Source: Nostoc sp. NIES-3756
GTDB lineage: Bacteria; Cyanobacteriota; Cyanobacteriia; Cyanobacteriales; Nostocaceae
Length of the DNA stretch: 64,000 nucleotides
Direction: 5' to 3'
Assembly: GCF_001548375.1 (NCBI RefSeq)
Contig: NZ_AP017295.1
Coordinates: 2,452,501 to 2,516,500, forward strand
This document shows positions 1 to 9,044 of the stretch, in pieces. The translations under genes and the position numbers were made by a program. The notes below the pieces were generated by a model. The model did no database searches and was not told the DNA's origin. It saw only the letters and a program-made list of their open reading frames with translations. Position 1 is the first letter of the stretch. Every line of letters starts with the position of its first letter.

Positions 1-2
1 AT

Positions 3-851
3 AAGCTCAAGGCTAGTGATCCTTCTCGTCCTGTATATTCTCCGGGTAGCTGGACTAAAAGGTGTTCTGGCACTAACTCGATCAATATATCTTTACCCGT
101 TCCCGATAGTTTAATTGTTCCTGACGCTACCCTCAATCCCTACAGTACACCAAATAATGCCTCCGCTTTTCTCCAGCCAGATGGTAAAACTTTAGTACAA
201 CTTGAACCATTGGCACGCTGTGAAAAGGGTGGGCCTATTTATGGCTGGCGTTATTTTCCTGATTTGAGCTTATACGGCGAAGGCATAGGTGGAGCGCATT
301 TCGGCTCTGGACTATCTTCTATTGGCGGTTCTATTCGTAAAGGTGAACTTACTAACGACCAACCAATTCGCCACGCCATCAAGTTATTGTTTTGGGGGAA
401 AAAATACTATTACTATTCCTCTAGCCGTCCTGGCTATCGCTGGCCAGCAGACCGAGCCGATAGTGTAGCCTCCACCAGTTATCAAGGTACAAACTATGCC
501 TTTGTCCAAGGAACCCTACTAGCAATTCCTCCATCCGTTACAGAATCCAGCCTGCAATTACAAACACCAGGTGGCAAGAAGTTGTTTCGGGTTTTACAAA
601 ATTACGGCGGCTACGTTGTTGATGATGCAGGATGGGATGCTCATTACATGGCAGTGGAACAAGGGGTTACAGAAGAGTTTAAAGCAAAATATGGTTACGA
701 CTTTGAGAATTGGACTGGTGCTTTTTATGACGATGTGATGAAGCTATATAAGGCGCTTAACATCGTTGATAATAATAGTTCAACTACCATAGGTGGCGGT
801 GGTAGCACAAGACGCGCACCTCTAGCTCCAGCATTACCACCATCACCATAG
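3..851 (+). CDS. Left-truncated protein of unknown function
   Basis: The frame is open from base 3 to a TAG at 849-851, so the gene begins outside the window; there is no reason to start it at the internal TTG at 210. I do not recognise the family. The visible 282 residues are rich in Gly, Ser, Tyr and Pro, contain a GGAHFGSGLSSIGGSIRKGEL stretch and a later LQNYGGYVVDDAGWD stretch, and end in a low-complexity Gly/Ser then Pro-rich tail. The composition suggests an exported protein, but the N-terminus that would hold a signal peptide is not in the window. It converges on the aminopeptidase gene downstream. Confidence 0.6.
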   Translation, partial: KLKASDPSRPVYSPGSWTKRCSGTNSINISLPVPDSLIVPDATLNPYSTPNNASAFLQPDGKTLVQLEPLARCEKGGPIYGWRYFPDLSLYGEGIGGAHFGSGLSSIGGSIRKGELTNDQPIRHAIKLLFWGKKYYYYSSSRPGYRWPADRADSVASTSYQGTNYAFVQGTLLAIPPSVTESSLQLQTPGGKKLFRVLQNYGGYVVDDAGWDAHYMAVEQGVTEEFKAKYGYDFENWTGAFYDDVMKLYKALNIVDNNSSTTIGGGGSTRRAPLAPALPPSP

Positions 852-932
852 GGGATACCAATTCAAAATTAAGAACGTATGGTGGGCAATGCCCACCAAA
901 ACCCTAATCTGGGGTTATATTTGAATTACGAA

Positions 933-3536
933 TTACGAACTCTTTGCAGTCTGGGATTTAGCCTCTAAGCTTTCCAGACGGCTTTTGAGTTCTTGATTTT
1001 GTTGTTTGATTTGGTCAAGATCCTCCCGTAATTGCTGTAAGGCTTTGTCTGCACCGATGTTTTTCTGCACATGAGTCAGTTGTTCCTCGGCGAAACGACG
1101 CACCCGTCCATCAGCTGTTTGATCAGCAAGCGATCGCAATACGCCTATTGCCTTTGGTGTCTCCATTTGTCCTAAGGAAGCGACAACTGCCATGAGGGTT
1201 AAAAAGAAGCTTTCTTTGGCAAGTTCGGCTAATCGTTCAATAATTCGTTCTAAGTTAACCGGATTTTGACCGACGCTAACCTTACCTAATGCCCGAATTG
1301 CAGATAAGCGTAATGGTTGCGGTACACCTAGTTTGGTATATTCAAGTATCAAATCTAACGCGGCTTCTGAAGTTTTGAGTTCAGCTAAACCGTTAATTGC
1401 CCCACTACGGACAACTTCGTTCCAACCTGCCCGTTCTTCCAGAACAGATTGCAGAAGCTTAATTGCCTTTTCTTCCTTAGATTTATCATCAAAATTAATG
1501 GCAGCGATCGCACCTAAAGCTACACAAGCTGCCGCTTCTACGTAGTAGCTAGCATCACCATTTTTAACTACACTTTTGACAGCTTTATAGCTCGCACGAG
1601 TTTTAATATGTGCTAATGCTTGCACAACCGCCCGGCGGACATAGGGATTTTTATCTGCTAAACCCTCAACTAATCCGTCAAAGGCTTGGTTGAGCTTAAT
1701 TTCTGCCAATTGTTTAGCAACTTCCACCCGTACACCCCAGAATGGTTCATTTTTTAGGGATGCGGCTAAAGCTTTAGTTGCTTCTAATCCACCCTTTTTA
1801 GCCAAACCTGTCGCTGCATATATGCGTGAAATTGGATCAGGGTCAGATATTAACTGCGCTTTTAACTCTGGGATGGGATATTCCAAAGACACAGTTTTCA
1901 GCCAATTATTACCCACATCAAAGCTGATGAAGTCTGGCTTCTGGGTCAATGGGAAGTAAAAACTCTGTTCCCGTTCATGTACGCGCACTGTGAAAGTTTG
2001 CAGTTTCGCGGGTTCTCCTGTCTGTATATAACCGAAACCAATGGGGATTTTCAGGTCGAATACATCTTTATGCTTATCTGCGGAAACTTGGGTTTGGGTG
2101 AGAGTCACCTTAGCTAACTTAGCTTCTCCATCCCAAGAGTAAGCCACTTTAAAATCAGGATGACCTCCACGATAAACGTATTGATCGAACAAGAAAGCTA
2201 GATTTCGTCCAGTAGCTTTTTCAATCGCCCGGAGCAAATCTATAGTTTCTACGGTTCTATGCGCGTTATCTTGGACAAAAGTCTGCATTGCTTGCCAAAA
2301 CAGTTCCTCTCCCAATTCCGCCCGAATCATGTGATAAACACAAGACCCTTTTTCGTAGGTATGGCGATCGTAAAGTTCAATGGCTTCGCGGTAAACGTGA
2401 GTTACCATAGGACGGCGATAACGACCGCTATCTTCACTCAGGTAACTACGGGCTTCTAATAAACGGTAATAGGCTGCTTCTTCGGCGCTGTATTCGTGTT
2501 CAGTCCACATCACTTCAGAATAGGAAGCCATTCCTTCCTTCACCCAAGCATGAGACCAATGTTTAATGACGAGTAAATCCCCGAACCATTGATGCGCTAG
2601 TTCGTGAACTACCAAACTTTCAGTATTGCGGTTATCTAAAGCAGCGCGTTCATCTAGTAAACATCTGTCTGTTAACAAGGTGGTGGAAGTATTTTCCATT
2701 CCCCCAAAAATGAAGTCACTGACGCAAACTTGGGCATATTTGGGGAAAGCATAGGCATAACCATACTTTTCGCTCAAAAACTCAATCATGCGCGGAGTTT
2801 TGCCCATACTGCGTTTAGCATCTGCTTCACGCCCCTTTTCTACATAATAGGTGACTGGTTTCCCGCGCCATTCATCCCGAATTTCCGCAAAGTCGGCTAC
2901 AGCCAGAGTCATCAAGTAGGTAGGATGGACTTGTTGTTGTGACCAGTGGTAAATTTTATCCTTACCATCTTCTTGAGTGTCAATTAGTTCGCCATTAGAA
3001 ATTGCCACCAGAGGTTTAGAAACACGCACCCGAATTTCTGAGGTAGAAAGTTGTCCGGGGTAATCGAAACAGGGGAACCAATAGCGCGAGTCTTCATCTT
3101 CACCTTGAGTCCAGACTTGCACAGTTTTGTTGGGGTAGTGTGAGTCTGGTTGAATAAAGTAGATACCGCGTTGGGGTTTTTCTACAGAATAGGCGATCGC
3201 AATTAATATCCGCTTACCAATTTGGGTAGGTTCAGATAGTTGAATCACTAGCTGTTCGCCATCGTAGTCAAAGTTCTGCTTTACCTCGTCTACAAACACA
3301 GACTGGATATGCAAATTCACCGCATCCAAAATTAAACGGTCTATCCCGTTGCGGATGGGTAACAACCGGATGCTACAAGTACCGTCGTAACTTTGATTGG
3401 GGATATCTAAATGCAAATTGAGAAAAATATGCTCTACCTGTCCAGGGCGATCGGGGTTATAGTGTGGTCTGGCTCCTGGTAGTTCAAATGATTTGTGTCC
3501 GTTATTATCTTGGTCAAAGGAATAAGAGTGTGGCAT
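933..3536 (-). CDS. pepN: M1-family zinc aminopeptidase with HEAT-like C-terminus
   Basis: An 867-residue metallopeptidase that would remove N-terminal residues from peptides, probably in the cytoplasm since no signal peptide is visible. The substrate-anchoring GGMEN motif (GAMEN type) is at residues 278-282, the zinc-binding HELAH at 311-315 and the third zinc ligand Glu at 334, exactly 18 residues after the second His. From about residue 560 on, alpha-helical repeats resemble HEAT repeats, and the last 40 residues form a Gln/Glu-rich coiled coil. The M1 family is clear; the HEAT-plus-coiled-coil tail is like the cyanobacterial branch rather than E. coli PepN, so the symbol is by family only. 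Confidence 0.88.
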   Translation of the reverse strand: MPHSYSFDQDNNGHKSFELPGARPHYNPDRPGQVEHIFLNLHLDIPNQSYDGTCSIRLLPIRNGIDRLILDAVNLHIQSVFVDEVKQNFDYDGEQLVIQLSEPTQIGKRILIAIAYSVEKPQRGIYFIQPDSHYPNKTVQVWTQGEDEDSRYWFPCFDYPGQLSTSEIRVRVSKPLVAISNGELIDTQEDGKDKIYHWSQQQVHPTYLMTLAVADFAEIRDEWRGKPVTYYVEKGREADAKRSMGKTPRMIEFLSEKYGYAYAFPKYAQVCVSDFIFGGMENTSTTLLTDRCLLDERAALDNRNTESLVVHELAHQWFGDLLVIKHWSHAWVKEGMASYSEVMWTEHEYSAEEAAYYRLLEARSYLSEDSGRYRRPMVTHVYREAIELYDRHTYEKGSCVYHMIRAELGEELFWQAMQTFVQDNAHRTVETIDLLRAIEKATGRNLAFLFDQYVYRGGHPDFKVAYSWDGEAKLAKVTLTQTQVSADKHKDVFDLKIPIGFGYIQTGEPAKLQTFTVRVHEREQSFYFPLTQKPDFISFDVGNNWLKTVSLEYPIPELKAQLISDPDPISRIYAATGLAKKGGLEATKALAASLKNEPFWGVRVEVAKQLAEIKLNQAFDGLVEGLADKNPYVRRAVVQALAHIKTRASYKAVKSVVKNGDASYYVEAAACVALGAIAAINFDDKSKEEKAIKLLQSVLEERAGWNEVVRSGAINGLAELKTSEAALDLILEYTKLGVPQPLRLSAIRALGKVSVGQNPVNLERIIERLAELAKESFFLTLMAVVASLGQMETPKAIGVLRSLADQTADGRVRRFAEEQLTHVQKNIGADKALQQLREDLDQIKQQNQELKSRLESLEAKSQTAKSS

Positions 3537-4367
3537 TGATGCTAACTGCCTTTTTTATTTTGAAAATTTTCACTGAGTATATTTTCCAAAAATAGCGCTA
3601 TTTTTTGTATTTCCCAAATCCCATAAGTTAGTAATCCTTTGTCTGAGGCTATCTATGAAATAAATTGTATAATACTAATCTTAAGTAAAAATACGTACTT
3701 ATAGATAATTAATAAGTTTAATTTACACCCCTGTCGCAAATTATAGTTTTTCCTATAACTTACACTAAAGCTGTAGTACGTAATTATTCCCTGAAGGTTA
3801 AGATATATAGGCATCTATAAAAACCCCGATTTGATTTCTGACAAAACTAAGTATTTTGTAAGGTGTTTTAGGCGTAAGCTATAATTCACTTCACACCCTA
3901 CGTATATTTCATAAACTAAGTATCAATCTTATAGTTTGATTCGTGAATTTATTTAGACAAACAACAGGTAAAAGATATAACTCCGAACTGAGAAGCAGTT
4001 AAGTAGGAATAAATAATAACTGAATTTCGTGCAAAGGTTAAATGCTAACTCTATATAAATTAAAGATTATCTTATTTTTAACAATTGAATAATATTAACG
4101 AATAAGTATGAGTTTACTTAAATAAGCATTAAATATTTTTGCAAATGATTGTCTTCATGTTTGCAATAATGACTGATTTTGCTTTTTTCTATAGCTTTTT
4201 ACAAATACTATGAATTATTTATCATGATAAAGTTAGATACTCAGGCTTTAGAGAGAGATTTCGTAGAGTTGTTAAATGTCGTGTTAAAGTGTAAGGTAAG
4301 GATAAAATTCGGTCACAAATTTTGTTTATAAATATTAACAGGCTAGTACCTTTTGGTATTGACAGGC
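3537..4367. other. AT-rich intergenic region
   Basis: About 830 bases without a supportable coding frame, strongly AT-rich with many short A/T runs. It lies between the divergent aminopeptidase and RRM genes and must hold both promoters. I see no tRNA, repeat element or convincing terminator in it. Confidence 0.5.
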
Positions 4368-4417
4368 TTGTCTCCGACAATTCTATCTCTACACACTTAT
4401 GACTTCGGAGACAATTT
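4368..4417 (+). promoter_or_regulatory. 5' leader hairpin masking the SD of the RRM gene
   Basis: TTGTCTCCGA at 4368-4377 and TCGGAGACAA at 4405-4414 are a perfect 10-bp inverted repeat, and the right arm contains the GGAG Shine-Dalgarno (4407-4410) of the gene starting at 4418. Pairing would hide the ribosome binding site. Nearly the same leader precedes the second RRM gene at 53581. In Anabaena variabilis the 5' untranslated region of rbpA1 is known to take part in cold-regulated expression; that this hairpin is the sensor is inference. Confidence 0.6.
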
Positions 4418-4717
4418 ATGTCACTTTATGTAGGCAACCTCTCTTACGATGTTACACAAGAGACTCTCAATAGTGTTTTTGCAGAGTATGGTTCTGTAAA
4501 ACAAGTTACTCTACCCACTGACCGCGAAACAGGACGTATGCGTGGCTTTGCTTTTGTAGAAATGGGTACAGATGCTGAAGAAACAGCAGCCATTGAAGCT
4601 CTTGATGGTGCTGAGTGGATGGGACGTAACTTAAAAGTAAATAAGGCTAAACCCAGAGAAGACAGAGACTCGTTTGGTGGAAACCAAAGAAACTACGGTG
4701 GACGTAACCGCTATTAA
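4418..4717 (+). CDS. Cold-type RRM RNA-binding protein (Rbp family)
   Basis: A 99-residue single-RRM protein. RNP2 is LYVGNL (residues 3-8) and RNP1 is RGFAFVEM. The C-terminal tail is short and Gly/Asn/Arg-rich (FGGNQRNYGGRNRY), like the glycine-rich tail of cyanobacterial Rbp proteins, which bind RNA and accumulate in the cold. A strong SD (GGAG) lies 7 nt before the ATG but inside a hairpin. It is followed after 88 bp by rpsU on the same strand, the arrangement reported for rbpA1-rps21 in Anabaena variabilis. Which numbered Rbp paralogue it is cannot be told by eye. Confidence 0.9.
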   Translation: MSLYVGNLSYDVTQETLNSVFAEYGSVKQVTLPTDRETGRMRGFAFVEMGTDAEETAAIEALDGAEWMGRNLKVNKAKPREDRDSFGGNQRNYGGRNRY

Positions 4718-4805
4718 ATTTTGAGCAAGAAATGAGTTGGTAATTTTTCTTTGTATTGACTGGGTGGCTTAACACTGACCAGTAATAATTAAGTAAGGGC
4801 ATAAA

Positions 4806-4994
4806 ATGACTCAAATAATATTAGGCGAGAATGAGGGGATTGAGTCTGCTTTGCGTCGTTTTAAGCGAAAAGTTTCCCATGCAGGTATTTTTCCAGATAT
4901 GAAAAAATCTCGCTATTTTGAAACGCCAGAGCAAAAACGTAAGCGCAAGGAAGTTGCTAGGCACAGACAGCGTAAGAGAAGTTTCCGCAATTGA
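4806..4994 (+). CDS. rpsU: Ribosomal protein bS21
   Basis: A 62-residue basic protein of the 30S subunit. The N-terminus is followed by the typical [14 protein letters not shown] segment, then an [11 protein letters not shown] stretch and an Arg/Lys-rich end ([11 protein letters not shown]). Length and order match S21. It is probably co-transcribed with the RRM gene upstream, which would place it under the same cold-responsive control. Confidence 0.93.
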   Translation: MTQIILGENEGIESALRRFKRKVSHAGIFPDMKKSRYFETPEQKRKRKEVARHRQRKRSFRN

Positions 4995-5090
4995 GTTTTT
5001 AAGGATTTACAATATTTCTCTAGTCTTGTAAGCACTTTAACCGCAGATTAGAGAAACAATTTTAACTTAGTAATCTAATGTCTTCTGTCT

Positions 5091-5504
5091 ATGGAATCCA
5101 ATAAGTACAAAATTGACTACAAATTTCATTCAATTAGTATCGAGGAGGAATCATTAAGCGGAAAAGCTTATTATTATAAGATTTCTGGCGAATTATGCCA
5201 TGATAGCGGATTTGTTAACTCGATTTCTGAGGCAGAAAAAGAAGCTAAAGAGAAGATTGATGAAAAGTTTAATCAGATAGATAATAAGTCCGCATTACAT
5301 AGATATTGCGTGATGCGTGATTTTGAAAGTTTTGTTGAAACCTTAAATCAACAAAAAGAAATTTCTAAGGAAGTAGTATATCAAATAGCTTCTCAACTTG
5401 CTTTAGCTTCAACTTTAAAGTATTTCACTAAAGAAGTATTAAGTAATGATGTTAATCGTTCAGTAGATATTATTAAAGAACTAAATATAGATAATTTGCA
5501 ATAG
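5091..5504 (+). CDS. Hypothetical 137-residue protein
   Basis: Not recognised. The reading frame is low in GC, predicted soluble, rich in Lys, Glu and Ser, with a likely beta-strand N-terminal half (residues 1-45) and helices afterwards (SEAEKEAKEKIDEKF and a helix at about 90-115). No signal peptide or membrane segment. The start ATG has no strong SD. It follows rpsU at 96 bp and may share its transcript. Confidence 0.5.
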   Translation: MESNKYKIDYKFHSISIEEESLSGKAYYYKISGELCHDSGFVNSISEAEKEAKEKIDEKFNQIDNKSALHRYCVMRDFESFVETLNQQKEISKEVVYQIASQLALASTLKYFTKEVLSNDVNRSVDIIKELNIDNLQ

Positions 5505-5559
5505 AGTTGTTTGAGAGGAAATATATATATAGTGATCACTATACTTAGAATTATACGGT

Positions 5560-5784
5560 AAGTATAATAACACAAGTACCAAAACCAAAAAGTTAAAGCG
5601 ATCGCAACACCTGAAGGCGGCAACCATAGAGAAACTCCAGGCTGAATGCGGTAAATCCGTGCCATGAGCGATAATCAGAGCAACTAAGCCCAAACAGCCA
5701 TCGTTGTCTGGTGGTAATTTTTATGTGAAATTTTGTGCCTTGCATAATCAAATGATGCTTGTGCTTGAGCTTATGCACTCGCAA
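5560..5784 (-). pseudogene. Possible remnant of a MASE1-like membrane sensor
   Basis: Read on the minus strand, one frame gives a stretch with QPGVSLWLPPSGVAIALTFW (about 5645-5586), which looks like the first membrane segment of MASE1-type sensors (…WPPSGIALA…). The frame runs out without further domain and adjoining pieces lie in other frames. Either a decayed gene fragment or chance; weak. Confidence 0.2.
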
Positions 5785-6138
5785 ATTTATCAGTAGCCGT
5801 TATAAATATCTTAAATCTGTACAAATGAAAATACTTTTCCTGGTATTTTTGAGTCTGTGTAGGGAGCAATTCCAGTATGCAATCAACTCAGACGACTGTA
5901 GGAGATCATATACTACAAGCTATTAAATATTCTCATCCAATTTCTGTCCTCGGTAATTGCTGGATGATTAAGATAATTATCATTTGCAGCTTTACACATT
6001 ATGGTTAGTATAGTTTAGTGCATAGAGCAATTTTCCAGACTATACTTTATGGTCAAAAAAATTTGCTTCAGCGAGGAAACACTAGCAATTATCAGCTAGT
6101 CTGTTTTTTAGCAGAAGTAAAAACCTTGATTGAGCTAT
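5785..6138. other. Intergenic region upstream of M23 gene
   Basis: About 350 bases, AT-rich, with no supportable gene or clear hairpin. It presumably carries the promoter of the M23 peptidase gene. Confidence 0.4.
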
Positions 6139-7053
6139 ATGACTAACGAAGTTCCCGCAATTAATTATTATAAAAACGGACACAGGTTTAATATTTCGCC
6201 TACTAACTTATTAATAAGTTTTTGTGCCACTTTGCCGATAATATCGGCATTACCTGTAGCAGCATTGCAGGTACAGATAAATCCCACCAATCCCCGACTT
6301 GGGGATACAGTTTCTGTATTTATTAATCTCGATAATCCAGACAATCTCAATAACCCAACAATATCCGTTGGCGAGAAAACTTACCCAGTTTTTGAGGTAG
6401 CGCCTAATAGATATCGAACATTGATACCCACAACTCCCCTAGAAAAGCCAGGGACTAGAAAGATTAGAGTTACTGGTGATGGTCAAGTCAAAGAGTTGTC
6501 TGTACCAGTAGCTAGCCGTAAGTTTCCTGTACAACGTATTACTTTACCACCAGGGAAGTCTGCTGATGGGGCAACTGAATACGAACTTAATCGTGTTGCC
6601 GCATTTAAAGCCTTACAAACACCCGAAAAGTACTGGAATGGTGCATTCCTTAACCCCAATAACGGACGACTCAGCACAGGTTATGGTGTACGCCGCTACT
6701 ACAACGGCAAGTTTGCCAAAGACTATTACCATCGTGGAATTGACTACGCAGGTGCAGCCGGTTCTCGTGTAGTTGCTCCAGCAGCTGGCAAGGTAGCTTT
6801 AGTAGGTAGAGTATCCCAAGGATTTCGGGTTCATGGTAACGTCGTCGGCATTGACCACGGTCAAGGAGTTGTCAGTATTTTCATGCACCTGAGCCGAATT
6901 AATGTTAAAGAAGGTGATTTTGTCAAAGCAGGGCAATTAATCGGCGCAGTCGGTTCCACAGGGGCTTCTACAGGCCCTCACTTACATTGGGGTCTGTATG
7001 TCAATGGTCAATCTGTTGACCCAATTCCTTGGAAAAGAAAAACTTTCCAATAA
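6139..7053 (+). CDS. Secreted M23 (LytM-type) metallo-endopeptidase
   Basis: A 304-residue protein that would cleave peptide cross-links of peptidoglycan in the periplasm. I start at the ATG at 6139 rather than the TTG at 6130. Residues 22-43 form a hydrophobic signal-like segment, followed by a beta-rich domain (44-125). The M23 domain is C-terminal: H198 and D202 in HRGIDYAG, H250 in FMHLS, and H281/H283 in GPHLHWGLYVNG, so all zinc ligands and the catalytic His are present. An active hydrolase is expected, unlike the degenerate activators of amidases. Confidence 0.88.
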   Translation: MTNEVPAINYYKNGHRFNISPTNLLISFCATLPIISALPVAALQVQINPTNPRLGDTVSVFINLDNPDNLNNPTISVGEKTYPVFEVAPNRYRTLIPTTPLEKPGTRKIRVTGDGQVKELSVPVASRKFPVQRITLPPGKSADGATEYELNRVAAFKALQTPEKYWNGAFLNPNNGRLSTGYGVRRYYNGKFAKDYYHRGIDYAGAAGSRVVAPAAGKVALVGRVSQGFRVHGNVVGIDHGQGVVSIFMHLSRINVKEGDFVKAGQLIGAVGSTGASTGPHLHWGLYVNGQSVDPIPWKRKTFQ

Positions 7054-7172
7054 TAGGGGTGCGATTCATCGCTACTATTGTTGACTTTGTATATTTTTTG
7101 TCGATAATGAGTTAGGAAAAATAAGTTTGAATTGGTTCGGTACTTACCTTGCTTGGGCGGCTTAAATAAAAG

Positions 7173-7718
7173 ATGAGCGTTATGAGTATTGAGAAAATTG
7201 TAGAACAAGCTCTCCAGGATGGTTATTTGACACCAGCAATGGAAGCAGAAGTCGGACGGATATGTGATAACGCCTCAGAACTCTCCATAGAAGAGTATAT
7301 GGCGTTGGATAGGTTGATGGGAGCGTTATTAACTGGTGAGGTAGTGGCAGTTCCTCGCAAACAGTTTATTAACGTTATGGAAGAATTAGTGTTAACTGAA
7401 GCGATCGCCAGAGTAGCAGAAATCGAAGCTACTAGCGAAAGTTCTATCGATGTTGGGGATATTGCCGCTTACGCCCTCAACCGCCTACCCCCCTTATACG
7501 CCACCACAGAAGAGGGTGCTAGCTACCAACGCATACACGCCAAGGCTGAACTTCAGGAATTAATCTCTCAGCAGGTGAGTGAAGCAATTAACCTTAACCT
7601 TAACCAACCAAACGACAACAGAACTCCTGTGTCAAGCAAAACCACTGGCAACGAAATCTTACGCCAGGTTAGCAGTTTACTGCAAGTCTACGCTCCCAGC
7701 TTTGAACAGAAATCTTAA
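7173..7718 (+). CDS. ComFB-domain protein
   Basis: A 181-residue protein with the late-competence ComFB signature: helices containing NVMEELVLTEAIARV (residues about 66-80) followed by YALNRLPPLYATTEEG (about 99-114). ComFB domains in cyanobacteria have been described as receptors for cyclic dinucleotides; that this copy binds one is inference. The N-terminal 60 residues (EQALQDGYLTPAMEAEV…) are typical of cyanobacterial members, and the C-terminal 50 are polar and poorly structured. It stands alone, 119 bp after the M23 gene on the same strand. Confidence 0.75.
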   Translation: MSVMSIEKIVEQALQDGYLTPAMEAEVGRICDNASELSIEEYMALDRLMGALLTGEVVAVPRKQFINVMEELVLTEAIARVAEIEATSESSIDVGDIAAYALNRLPPLYATTEEGASYQRIHAKAELQELISQQVSEAINLNLNQPNDNRTPVSSKTTGNEILRQVSSLLQVYAPSFEQKS

Positions 7719-7746
7719 ATTTAGTCATCTCTTACAAAGTTCTGCT

Positions 7747-7761
7747 CGGAGGAAACCTCCG
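7747..7761. repeat. Short GC hairpin repeat
   Basis: CGGAGG-AAA-CCTCCG, a perfect 6-bp stem between convergent genes. This sequence is a common dispersed palindrome in Nostoc genomes and could serve as a terminator, although no T-run follows. Confidence 0.4.
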
Positions 7762-7827
7762 CTCAGACTTTGCGCTTAGTCATTAGTCAACAGTAAAGCT
7801 TTTGAACTATGGACTATGGACTCTTGA

Positions 7828-8619
7828 CTAATCCTGAACTACCACGGGTGTACCTACTTCTACTTGGTCATATAGCAAACGGACATCAGAATTACGCATC
7901 CTTAGACAGCCGTGAGAAATAGCTGTGCCTAAAAGGTGGGTATCTGGTGTACCGTGAAATCCTATTTTATTGCGTCCATCAGACCAGAAACCAATCCATC
8001 TTTCACCCAAAGGACTATCAGGGCCGGCGGGAAATATTTTACCTGTAATGGGGTGTTTCCAAATGGGGTCGTGTTCCATGTGAGCAACGGCAAAAGCTCC
8101 TGTAGGCGTTTCCCAACCCTTTTTACCTATAGCAATTGGATAACTAGCTATCACTACATCTCCAGCATAAACATAAGTACGGCGATCGCTCAAATCCACC
8201 ACTACTTCCTTCTTGGCACTCTCTACAAGCTTATTGGATGTTTTTTGGTGGGTTGAAGGTTGAGACAACCGTGACTGGCTAGAAGATGTTAATAATTCCG
8301 TTTTTTTGGGTATGTTAGTTGCTAAAGCTACATTTTGATTAACAGTATCCGATTTATCATTAGGCTCAATAGCCGAAGATTTTGGTTGAGATGATGGAGA
8401 TGGAGTAGTGCCGCCAGGAGGTACAGGCGCACCAAAAGCGGTTTCGCCAATTCCTCCCTTATAAACGCCCCCAGGACGGTTTAAGGTGGTCAAGACTGGT
8501 TTTTTTGACTGCTCCTGCGCTGTAGTAATACGCCAATGCACAGCTAACGACAAAATGGCTGTGCCGAAGCCAAGAAACATTACCATACGCCCTACAGATT
8601 CATTTCTTACCATTGCCAT
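7828..8619 (-). CDS. L,D-transpeptidase (YkuD domain)
   Basis: A 263-residue membrane-anchored enzyme that would form 3-3 cross-links in peptidoglycan or attach proteins to it. Residues 11-28 are a single membrane/signal segment, 35-135 a Pro/Ser/Thr-rich linker, and 139-262 the YkuD domain. The catalytic motif SHGCLRMRNSDV places His236 and Cys238, with the conserved GFHGT His at 222. The start could also be the Met at residue 3. Together with the M23 enzyme nearby it points to wall remodelling, though the genes are convergent. Confidence 0.88.
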   Translation of the reverse strand: MAMVRNESVGRMVMFLGFGTAILSLAVHWRITTAQEQSKKPVLTTLNRPGGVYKGGIGETAFGAPVPPGGTTPSPSSQPKSSAIEPNDKSDTVNQNVALATNIPKKTELLTSSSQSRLSQPSTHQKTSNKLVESAKKEVVVDLSDRRTYVYAGDVVIASYPIAIGKKGWETPTGAFAVAHMEHDPIWKHPITGKIFPAGPDSPLGERWIGFWSDGRNKIGFHGTPDTHLLGTAISHGCLRMRNSDVRLLYDQVEVGTPVVVQD

Positions 8620-8891
8620 CGCCTATTGTTAATCCCTGACATATCTGACCGATTAATTGAATATTTTTATTTTTTAATTATCAAGAATTTATAAATTCTT
8701 ATCTGTTTACACATAACTATGTTTAAGCTCTTGGGCAGACTAAGGATATATAGCCATCACAGTTAGGCAGTTTCTGGAATAGAAGTTTGTTTGACTGGAG
8801 TGTCAAACAGAAAATTTTTAACATCAAACTTACTTGTAGCACTTGCCAAGTACGGAAATTAATCATAAATGGTGTGGGTGGGAGAAAGACC

Positions 8892-9044
8892 ATGTTAGAA
8901 AAACTATGCTTAGCAATCACAATTACGTTTGCCCTTAACTTATTTTTCCAAGTTCATGTCCCTGATCAAACCAATTCTGGAGCTAGTTATCAACAACACA
9001 TAGACACATCAACAACAATTTTAGTCAAAAGACCGGAAAAATGA
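8892..9044 (+). CDS. Small single-pass hypothetical protein
   Basis: A 50-residue frame with a good SD (GGAG at 8881, 7 nt before ATG). Residues 5-21 are hydrophobic (signal or anchor), the rest polar. No family recognised. A longer frame from 8787 exists but lacks an SD. Confidence 0.45.
   Translation: MLEKLCLAITITFALNLFFQVHVPDQTNSGASYQQHIDTSTTILVKRPEK

Noticed and set aside
8723..8920. 65-residue minus-strand frame
   Set aside because: No SD and it overlaps the better small frame at 8892-9044.
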